Shown: in pieces, positions 58,423 through 64,000 of the stretch
Position numbering within the stretch: the stretch's first letter is position 1
How the letters are laid out: the number at the start of each line of letters is the position of its first letter
Assembly (NCBI GenBank): GCA_963728925.1
Contig: CAVSMB010000014.1
Location: 62,001-126,000 of the forward strand
DNA: 64,000 nucleotides
Direction of reading: 5' to 3'
From: JBBPZA01 sp963728925
GTDB taxonomy: Bacteria; Actinomycetota; Thermoleophilia; Solirubrobacterales; Solirubrobacteraceae
The notes under the pieces: generated by a model
What the model was told of the DNA's origin: nothing
Databases searched by the model: none
Seen by the model: the letters and a program-made list of their open reading frames with translations, nothing else
Position numbers and translations under genes: made by a program

Positions 58423-59384
58423 TGGCCATCGAGACCCTCAACGTCTCCAAGCGCTTCGGCGACTTCGTCGCCCTCGACGACGTGTCCCTCGCCGTCCCCG
58501 AGGGCTCGCTGACCGCGATCCTCGGGCCCAGCGGCAGCGGCAAGTCCACCCTGCTGCGCGTGATCGCCGGCCTCGAGGCGCCCGACTCGGGAAACGTGAT
58601 CATCGACGGGGAGGACCGGACGTCGGCCCCTCCGCAGAAGCGCGACGTCGGCTTCTGCTTCCAGCACTACGCGCCGTTCAAGCACATGCGGGTGCGCGAC
58701 AACATCGCTTTCGGGCTCACCGTGCGCAAGAAGCCCAAGGCGCAGGTGCGCGAGCGCGTGGACGAGCTGCTTGCGCTCGTGCGCCTCGAGGGCCTCGCCG
58801 ATCGCTATCCGTCACAGCTCTCGGGCGGCCAGCGGCAGCGCATGGCGCTCGCTCGCGCGCTCGCCATCGAGCCGACGGTGCTGCTGCTCGACGAGCCCTT
58901 CGGGGCGCTTGACGCCCGCGTGCGCGCGGAGCTGCGGGCATGGCTGCGGCGCCTGCACGACGACGTCCACGTGACGACGCTCTTCGTCACCCACGACCAG
59001 GAGGAGGCGATGGACCTCGCCGGCCAGGTCGTGGTCTTCAACGAGGGGCGCATCGAGCAGGTCGCGCCGCCGCGCGAGCTCTACGACCACCCGGCCAACG
59101 CCTTCGTGATGGGCTTCGTCGGCGAGGTCAACCGCCTGGGCGACGACTGGGTCCGCCCCCACGACGTCCACATCGCCCACAGCGCCGACGCGGTGAGCCG
59201 CGAGGCACAGATCGAGCGCGTCGCGCATCTGGGCTTCGAGGTGCGCGTCGAGCTCGTGCTCGGGGGCGGCGAGCGGGCGTGGGCCCAGCTCACGCGCGAG
59301 CAGGCCGACGAGCTCGAGCTGCGCGACGGGGACATCGTCTTCGTGCGCGCCGCCGAGGCGCGCTCGTTCGGGGTGGCGGCGTAG
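58422..59384 (+). CDS. cysA: Sulfate ABC transporter ATP-binding protein CysA
   Basis: This 320-residue ATPase powers sulfate import. Walker A is GPSGSGKSTLLRVIAG (residues ~37-52), the Q-loop is in CFQHYAPFKHM, the signature is LSGGQRQRMALARAL and Walker B is VLLLDEPFGALDARVR; the H-loop is TLFVTHDQEEAMDLA. The C-terminal ~85 residues (VRPHDVHIAHSADAVS) form the short TOBE-like regulatory domain. ATG 58422 overlaps the cysW stop by one base. The operon ends here, with a convergent Rrf2 gene downstream. Confidence 0.95.
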   Translation: MAIETLNVSKRFGDFVALDDVSLAVPEGSLTAILGPSGSGKSTLLRVIAGLEAPDSGNVIIDGEDRTSAPPQKRDVGFCFQHYAPFKHMRVRDNIAFGLTVRKKPKAQVRERVDELLALVRLEGLADRYPSQLSGGQRQRMALARALAIEPTVLLLDEPFGALDARVRAELRAWLRRLHDDVHVTTLFVTHDQEEAMDLAGQVVVFNEGRIEQVAPPRELYDHPANAFVMGFVGEVNRLGDDWVRPHDVHIAHSADAVSREAQIERVAHLGFEVRVELVLGGGERAWAQLTREQADELELRDGDIVFVRAAEARSFGVAA

Positions 59385-59571
59385 CCTCAGCGTCGGCGGG
59401 GCGCAGAGGTCTACAGGATCGGGCCAGGGAGGGGAGGGGGCCGGCCCCACCGGCAGTCTTCTTGCCTAGCCCGTCGTGGACGGGCAAAGCAGGACGGCTG
59501 CGGACGGCAGCGCCCGCTGGCCCTCCCTCTTCCCCTCGCCCGATGCCCGTAAGCGCGTCGCACCCGGCCGG

Positions 59572-59598
59572 CGCGAGGGATCCTCAGAGTCCCTCGCG
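59572..59598. terminator. Hairpin between cysA and the convergent Rrf2 gene
   Basis: CGCGAGGGA and TCCCTCGCG pair perfectly around a nine-base loop TCCTCAGAG. The hairpin lies 20 bases beyond the 3' end of the Rrf2 gene (minus) and about 190 bases beyond cysA, and probably ends the Rrf2 transcript. The rest of 59385-59618 holds no gene that I can recognise, only further GC-rich, partly self-complementary sequence. Confidence 0.6.
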
Positions 59599-59618
59599 GG
59601 GAGAACGAGGGGACTCCG

Positions 59619-60077
59619 CTAGCGCGTTGTCCACGAATCCGGGTCCTTCGCCAGTCTCTGGATCTCCCGCGGCAGCTTCGCGCCGGCGACGTCGGCGAGG
59701 GTGACCTCCTCGAGGACGCCGCGGATGTTGGTCCGCAGGCCGATCCACACCAGCTGGAGCGCTTCGGCGGCGCCGCGGTACTCGAGCGCCTCGGGGCGCT
59801 CTCCGCGCACCGCGGCGAGCGGTCCTTCGACCGCGCGCATGACGTCGGCGACGCTGATGGCGTCGGGCTCGCGAGCGAGCCAGTAGCCGCCGTCGGGCCC
59901 GCGCTGGCTGCGCACCAGGCCCGCCTGGCGCAGGTCGGAGAGGATGTTCTCCAGGAAGTTGAGGGGAATCGCTTGGGCCACGGAGATGCGCTCGCCCTTG
60001 ACGGGGCCCGCGCCGTGATTCGCCGCCAGCTCGACCGCCGCGCGCACCGCGTAGTCCGCCTTCGCCGAAACCCGCAT
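59619..60077 (-). CDS. Rrf2-family transcriptional regulator (CymR-like)
   Basis: This 152-residue winged-helix protein starts MRVSAKADYAVRAAVELAAN. The recognition region is IPLNFLENILSDLRQAGLVR and the wing is SQRGPDGGYWLAREPDAISV. The effector helix reads MRAVEGPLAAVRGE. There is no cysteine in the protein, so it cannot hold the Fe-S cluster of IscR or NsrR. It fits the CymR/Rrf2 type that senses cysteine metabolism. The convergent position next to sbp-cysTWA makes control of sulfate uptake likely, but no operator was identified. Confidence 0.92.
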   Translation of the reverse strand: MRVSAKADYAVRAAVELAANHGAGPVKGERISVAQAIPLNFLENILSDLRQAGLVRSQRGPDGGYWLAREPDAISVADVMRAVEGPLAAVRGERPEALEYRGAAEALQLVWIGLRTNIRGVLEEVTLADVAGAKLPREIQRLAKDPDSWTTR

Positions 60078-60126
60078 GGCGGGGATTCTCTCCTACGCGC
60101 CGGTCGGCCGGCGCCGGGGCTTGGAT

Positions 60127-60651
60127 CTAGCGCTCTTCGCTGAAGACGACCTGGCGCGCCGAGTCGCCGGCGGGCGCCGCGGCCAGGTTCGTGCGCTGCC
60201 AGAGCGGGTCGAACTGGCCTGAGCGGCGCGCGAGATCGTTGAGCGCTCTCGCCCGTCGCGGCCCGGCGCGCGTCACGAGCGTGTCGACCGGGTCGAGGAC
60301 CTGAACGTGCACGAGGTGCATCTGCTCGCTGAGCGCGCGGTTGCGAAGGCACCGAGCGACGACGTCGGCGCCGTGACGGGCCAAGAGCAGGGCGTCCTCG
60401 CCGGCGTCCTGCGCCGGCGGCAGGTACCGCGCCGACGCGCCGTGGGCCGCGGCGAGCAGCTCGCGGCGCAGCTCGGCGAGCAGGTGCTCGGACGCGTGAT
60501 AGCCGGCGAGGCCCAGGTGACGCTGGGCCAGTCTCAAGGTCGGCGATCGGGCGCCCTCCGGCCGCTCGCAGGCGAGCCGCGCCCGCTCCAGCACCGCATA
60601 GGCGAGCGCGTCGTCGCGGAGGCTGACGGTGGCGGCCGCGCTCACTGACAT
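60127..60651 (-). CDS. Hypothetical protein, mostly helical
   Basis: I do not recognise this 174-residue protein. From ATG 60651 it reads DDALAYAVLERARLACERPE, LRLAQRHLGLAGYHASEHLL and ALSEQMHLVHVQVLDPVDTL. It has predicted long helices, no signal and no membrane span. The frame is open far upstream to 61905, but that part is antiphase sequence of the hydrolase gene. It lies 59 bases downstream of the hydrolase stop on the same strand. Function unknown. Confidence 0.6.
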   Translation of the reverse strand: MSVSAAATVSLRDDALAYAVLERARLACERPEGARSPTLRLAQRHLGLAGYHASEHLLAELRRELLAAAHGASARYLPPAQDAGEDALLLARHGADVVARCLRNRALSEQMHLVHVQVLDPVDTLVTRAGPRRARALNDLARRSGQFDPLWQRTNLAAAPAGDSARQVVFSEER

Positions 60652-60710
60652 GGCCCTTCGGAGATACCCGCGGCGGCGGGCGGGCAATCGGCTGCGTCCG
60701 CGCCCGATTG

Positions 60711-61508
60711 TCAGGCGGCGAGCGGCAGCGCGGCGCCCTGCGTGTCGGCGCGCCGGAAGGCGCACAGCGCCCGGCCGACGGTCTCGAATGCGCGGCCGTC
60801 GGCGGCCATCCCGCAGTGGCTGGTCGCGACCTCGACGTGCTCCGCTGCAGGGTCCAGGCACGCCTGCCAGCTGACGATGCCGTCGTGCCGCGAGTAGAGG
60901 GAGACGAACCCGACCTCGGCTGGGAAGGCGGCGGACGTGTCGTGCGCGAACGTGGTGCAGCACGTGCCCCACAGGCACGAGGCCTTGAAGAGCCCGGGAA
61001 CACCGAGCGTGCCGAGCAGCCCCACGGCCACGATCTGCGCCCGCACGAACGGGTTGACCGCGAAGGGATCCGTGTGCGGGCTGCCGAGGGTGACGATCCC
61101 GGACACGAGGTCGGGGCGACGCACGGCCACGACCCGCGCCAGCAGGCCGCCGCGGCTCTGGCCGATCAGCGCGACGCGCGTGCCGCGCTCCTGCGCCATC
61201 TCCTCGGCGCGCTCGACGAGGCGCTGCACCGCGGTGTTCGAGCAGCCGACGTTGGCGCGGATCCCGGCGCGCCGGGTCCGGTGGCCGGTGCGGCGAAGCC
61301 ACGTAGTGAGCAGCCGGAGCGAGTCGTCTCCCGCGAGGAAGCCCGGGATGAGGAGCACGGGCTGGTCGTCGCCCTGCTGGCAGCCGGTGCCGCGCCAGGT
61401 CGGCGAGCGCAGCAGCGCGGCGGCTTCCAGAGCGATGCGGCCCTCGTTCCAAAGCCGGGGCTTCGAAGCGTTCTCGCCCTGCTGGCGGGCTGCGCGTTCC
61501 GTGCTCAT
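60711..61508 (-). CDS. Alpha/beta hydrolase, lipase-like
   Basis: This 265-residue protein has the oxyanion segment PVLLIPGFLAGDDSLRLLTT, the nucleophile elbow VALIGQSRGGLLARVVA (GQSRG) and SGIVTLGSPHTDPFAVNPFV, typical of triacylglycerol-lipase-like and PGAP1-like hydrolases. The catalytic His is likely in ATSHCGMAADGRAFE; the acid may be Asp in LYSRHDGIVSW. Six cysteines (e.g. FKASCLWGTCC) are notable. No signal peptide is visible. ATG 61508 is chosen because upstream codons are arginine-rich and non-conserved. The 61509-61724 interval holds no recognised gene. Confidence 0.82.
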   Translation of the reverse strand: MSTERAARQQGENASKPRLWNEGRIALEAAALLRSPTWRGTGCQQGDDQPVLLIPGFLAGDDSLRLLTTWLRRTGHRTRRAGIRANVGCSNTAVQRLVERAEEMAQERGTRVALIGQSRGGLLARVVAVRRPDLVSGIVTLGSPHTDPFAVNPFVRAQIVAVGLLGTLGVPGLFKASCLWGTCCTTFAHDTSAAFPAEVGFVSLYSRHDGIVSWQACLDPAAEHVEVATSHCGMAADGRAFETVGRALCAFRRADTQGAALPLAA

Positions 61509-61724
61509 GGCGGGCGGGCCGGTACCCAGGCTTCTGGAGCGTCGGACCGGCGTCACGATGCTGCTTCGAGCTAATGACGTTCTCGCGCCAACGCAACTTG
61601 CGCGCACAGTGGCGTCTTCGCGCCAAGGGCCGGCCCTCGGCGGCTTCTGAAGGGCTCGCCCTCGGCGTCTTCGCGCCAACCAGCGGCCCGGCGGCGACCC
61701 TCGTCTGCGCTTCCAGGCAGGCGG

Positions 61725-61970
61725 CCGCGCCTCCAGCCGACGTCGCCCGGCTGGCTCGACATGGCGCTCGCGGTGCCGCTGCTCGACACGTCCCGCGCGC
61801 GCGAAGTGCTCGGCGGGGAGCCCCGCCGCGGCGCCGGCGAGGCCTTCCTCGAGCTCTTCGACGGCTTGCGCGACGGCGCCTGGCTCGACACCCCGCCGCT
61901 CGCACGACGCAGCGGCGGGCCGCTGCGCGTCCGCGAGCTGCTCACCGCGGTGGGCGGCCGCTCACGCTGA
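61725..61970 (+). pseudogene. C-terminal fragment of an NAD-dependent epimerase
   Basis: In one plus-strand frame the sequence reads RLQPTSPGWLDMALAVPLLD, TSRAREVLGGEPRRGAGEAF and LDTPPLARRSGG, ending at TGA 61968. This matches the last ~70 residues of actinobacterial SDR-type epimerases (LQPTPPGWLDMxLxVPLLDTxRAREELGWxPRHxAxxAL). The Rossmann N-terminus and catalytic region are missing. An internal ATG (61761) could give a 69-residue peptide, but a folded enzyme is not possible. It overlaps the convergent CrtI-like gene by nine bases. Confidence 0.7.
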
Positions 61971-63575
61971 GTCGGCGCAGCCCGGCAGCAGCCGCTCGAG
62001 CAGACGGGCCGGCGCGCGCGCGTGGGCCAGCGCTGCCCGGGCGGCGTTGGCGCCGGCGGACCCGTGGACGCCGCCGCCGGGGTGGGCCGAGGCGGACGCG
62101 AGGTAGAGCCCGGGCACGGGTGTCCGGGCTCGACCGAGGCCGGGAAGCGGCCGGAAGACGAGCTGCTGGTGAAGCTGCGCGGTGCCGCCGTTGAGCGCGC
62201 CGCCCACGAGGTTCGCGTTGCGCGCCTGCAGTGCCGGAGGGGTCAGGACGTGGCGGCCGCGGATCAGCGACCGGAAGCCGGGCGCCAGCTCCTCCACGCG
62301 CCGCTCGATGCGCTCGACGAAGGCCTGCACCTCGGCAGGATCGTCCCAGCGCCCGCGCAGTGACCCGCCGGCGTCGCCGCGGATCTCCTGGGGCACGTGG
62401 GTATAGGCCCACGCCGTCTCCTTGCCGGGTGGCTGACGGGTTCGGTCGTAGGCGGCGTACTGGCCCATGACGAGGAACGGCTCGGCGGGGATGAGGCCGC
62501 GCACGAGCGCGGTGGCGCCGTCGGAGAGCTCGTCGACGCCCTCGGCCACGTGGACGGTCCCGGCCCGTCGCGCGTCGGGCGCGGTCCACGGGATCGGTGC
62601 GTCGAGCGTCCAGTCGACCTTCACCGTCGAGGAGTCGTACTGGAAGCGCCGCAGGTCGTCGCGCACCCGCGAGGGCAGCCGGTCCAGTCCGACGAGCGCC
62701 CGGTACAGCGTGGGCGCATCGACGTCGGCCAGCACGGCACGGCGGACGCGGACCTCCTCGCCGCCCAGGGTCAGCGCGCCGCGCGCGCCCTGCGCGCCGG
62801 TCAGCACGCGGACGACCGGCGCGTCGCAGCGCAGGCTGCCGCCGCGGCGCCGCAGCCTGCGGACCAGCGCCTCGGTCAGGCCGGCGGCGCCGCCCTCGGG
62901 CACCGGCCAGCCCAGCTGGCTCCCGAGCCCGGCCAGGAGCAGCCCGTAGAGCCCGCCGCCGGCCTGCTCCGGCGTGATGTCGGAGTGCAGCGCGTTGCCG
63001 GCCAGCAGCCGCCGGCCGCCGGCGCCCCGGAACTCCTCCTCGCCGAGACGCCTGACGGGAAGCAGGCCGAGTCGGACGAGGCGCGCGAGCTCGCGCGGGC
63101 TCTGGCGGGTCGCCAGCCGCGCGCCGGCGCGAATGGGCGGGAACGGCCCGAGCACCGCGTCGAGCAGCGACCCGCCGACGCGCTCCCACAGGCTGTTGAG
63201 CCGGCGCCACCCGTCGCCGTCGCCCGGCGCGAAGGCCTCGAGCGACGCCGCCGTCTCCTCGACGTCCTGGGACAGCACGGCGCACGAGCCGTCGGTCGCC
63301 GGATGGGCGAGCGCCACCGGCGCGCGCCGCCAGCACACGCCGTGGGCCTCCAGCTCCATGGCGCGCATGGCCGGCGAGGCGACCGCCAGCGGGTAGAAGG
63401 CGCTGAAGACGTCGTTGCGGAAGCCGGGCTCGACGAGCTCGGCCGTTCGCACCGCCCCGCCCGGCTCGGGCTGGGCCTCGAGCACGAGCACGTCCCAGCC
63501 GGCATCGGCGAGGACGTTGGCCGCGACCAGGCCGTTCGGGCCCGCGCCGACGACGACGGCGTCGGCGGTCGTCAC
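61962..63575 (-). CDS. CrtI/PYROXD2-type FAD-dependent oxidoreductase
   Basis: This 537-residue amine-oxidase-fold flavoprotein starts with the Rossmann motif AVVVGAGPNGLVAANVLADA and VLVLEAQPEPGGAVRTAEL, and ends with the FAD-contact PGLYLASASAHPGGGVHGSA followed by GANAARAAL. This is the pattern of phytoene desaturase/carotenoid isomerase relatives and PYROXD2. No carotenoid genes are nearby, so the substrate is unknown. ATG 63575 overlaps the stop of a 16-codon upstream frame (ATGA). The length is normal for the family. Confidence 0.9.
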   Translation of the reverse strand: MTTADAVVVGAGPNGLVAANVLADAGWDVLVLEAQPEPGGAVRTAELVEPGFRNDVFSAFYPLAVASPAMRAMELEAHGVCWRRAPVALAHPATDGSCAVLSQDVEETAASLEAFAPGDGDGWRRLNSLWERVGGSLLDAVLGPFPPIRAGARLATRQSPRELARLVRLGLLPVRRLGEEEFRGAGGRRLLAGNALHSDITPEQAGGGLYGLLLAGLGSQLGWPVPEGGAAGLTEALVRRLRRRGGSLRCDAPVVRVLTGAQGARGALTLGGEEVRVRRAVLADVDAPTLYRALVGLDRLPSRVRDDLRRFQYDSSTVKVDWTLDAPIPWTAPDARRAGTVHVAEGVDELSDGATALVRGLIPAEPFLVMGQYAAYDRTRQPPGKETAWAYTHVPQEIRGDAGGSLRGRWDDPAEVQAFVERIERRVEELAPGFRSLIRGRHVLTPPALQARNANLVGGALNGGTAQLHQQLVFRPLPGLGRARTPVPGLYLASASAHPGGGVHGSAGANAARAALAHARAPARLLERLLPGCADSA

Positions 63576-63622
63576 GGGCGGTTCACGAGCTCCTGCATGT
63601 ACTCGGCGACGTTGCGCGACAC
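63572..63622 (-). CDS. 16-residue leader or remnant peptide coupled to the CrtI-like gene
   Basis: GTG 63622 is preceded by AGGAG at good spacing (GAGAGGAGCACCCC-GTG) and encodes VSRNVAEYMQELVNRP. Its stop overlaps the CrtI-like ATG by four bases, so translation of the large gene is probably coupled to it. The sequence resembles the first residues of thiamine-diphosphate enzymes (xxVAEYLxExL), so it may be a remnant start; alternatively it is a true leader peptide. Confidence 0.4.
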   Translation of the reverse strand: MSRNVAEYMQELVNRP

Positions 63623-63791
63623 GGGGTGCTCCTCTCGCGGTGGGTTATAGGGAGTTACGAAGGGCGCCGGGTGGTCGGGTCGCTCTCGAGCACCAATCGG
63701 TATCTGGATGCGTCGGAGCCACACGACCGTGACACACGACCCTGATCGACCCCGCAGGCCGGAGGAGCCGGTGTGCCATCCTGCGTCGCCG

Positions 63792-64000
63792 ATGCCGGCC
63801 CGCGTACTCGTTCCCGCCCTCGTCGCCGTCGTGGGCCTCGCCGCCTGCGGGAGCACGAGCGCCAAGGAGGACGGAACGACGCCCGCCACCACGAGCTCGA
63901 GCCCGGCGCACACCGCCGGCACGCCCGCGAGGCCGGCCGCGCGAGAGGTGCGGCTCGCCAAGGTCGGAACCTTCGACCAGCCGCTGTTCGTCACCGCGCC
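63792..64000 (+). CDS. PQQ-dependent sugar dehydrogenase lipoprotein, N-terminal part (runs off window)
   Basis: From ATG 63792 a lipoprotein signal is seen (VLVPALVAVVGLAACGSTSA, lipobox LAAC), then a Thr/Ser/Ala linker. VRLAKVGTFDQPLFVTAP follows, the start of the glucose/sorbosone dehydrogenase propeller (xxVGxFxxPxFVTxPPGDxxRLFVVE). The product would be a membrane-anchored, extracytoplasmic sugar or aldose dehydrogenase. Only 69 residues are inside the window. Its spacer to the divergent CrtI operon (63623-63791) contains no gene. Confidence 0.75.
   Translation, partial: MPARVLVPALVAVVGLAACGSTSAKEDGTTPATTSSSPAHTAGTPARPAAREVRLAKVGTFDQPLFVTA

Noticed and set aside
60127..61905. A 592-codon minus-strand frame spanning the hypothetical gene and the hydrolase
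   Set aside because: Its upstream two thirds are antiphase to the hydrolase. Only the last 174 codons from ATG 60651 look like a separate gene.

Overview
The window is 64 kb of very GC-rich bacterial DNA with dense genes, many GTG and TTG starts and frequent 1-4 base stop/start overlaps. Leaderless-looking promoters (a TANNNT box 6-12 bases before the start codon), an Rrf2 regulator, a twin-CCG GlcF and tandem ECF-type sigma/zinc-finger fusions point to an actinobacterium. A deep-branching lineage such as Thermoleophilia/Solirubrobacterales is my best guess, but that is inference, not a database result.

Layout. 1-4.6 kb: start of a GltD-like flavoprotein, an IS3-type transposase scrap, and the glycolytic operon pgk-tpiA-gpmI on the minus strand. 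The expected upstream gap gene survives only as a C-terminal stub joined to a stub of a GMC oxidoreductase. 5-9.7 kb: thiolase, acetoacetyl-CoA-type reductase, glcD, glcF. 9.7-20.1 kb: a stress/energy island with an SQR-like flavoprotein, acetate kinase, phosphoketolase, several universal stress proteins, a P-type ATPase remnant, a GNAT acetyltransferase, flavodoxin, a NarL-type response regulator, a ZIP transporter and a CBS fragment. Its content resembles DosR-type dormancy regulons, but several members are broken. 20.2-33 kb: surE, ligA, a TetR-controlled methyltransferase/epimerase pair, a PBP4-type carboxypeptidase, a patatin phospholipase, a histidinol-phosphate-type aminotransferase, an acyl-CoA ligase, a tiny IF2-N-like protein and a NIF3 protein.

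33.0-37.8 kb holds the most unusual feature: two tandem paralogous genes, each encoding an ECF-type sigma factor fused to a zinc-finger (anti-sigma-like) domain, one membrane span and a long repetitive, low-complexity tail predicted to be extracytoplasmic. A 22-base perfect palindrome lies directly upstream. 38-49.7 kb: a truncated GH31 glycosidase abutting a CocE/NonD hydrolase out of frame, tRNA-Pro(CGG), two beta-propeller genes behind a well-formed promoter with paired operators, a heavily deleted zwf remnant, a tyrosinase with a frameshifted partner, an LLM flavoenzyme and a frameshifted serine hydrolase that has lost its catalytic serine. 49.7-64 kb: a class III aminotransferase, ogt, an esterase, a fasciclin lipoprotein, a DUF4396 membrane protein behind a CsoR-like operator, ChaB, the sulfate transporter sbp-cysTWA with a structured leader, an Rrf2 regulator, a CrtI-like flavoprotein and the start of a PQQ-type sugar dehydrogenase.

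How it fits together: the intact carbon genes give lower-glycolytic steps plus a phosphoketolase-acetate kinase route to ATP, while gap and zwf are present only as stubs. More than a dozen truncated or frameshifted genes are interspersed with intact operons. The window therefore records extensive deletion-driven gene decay. Pure frameshifts could be sequencing errors; the truncation junctions are harder to explain that way.
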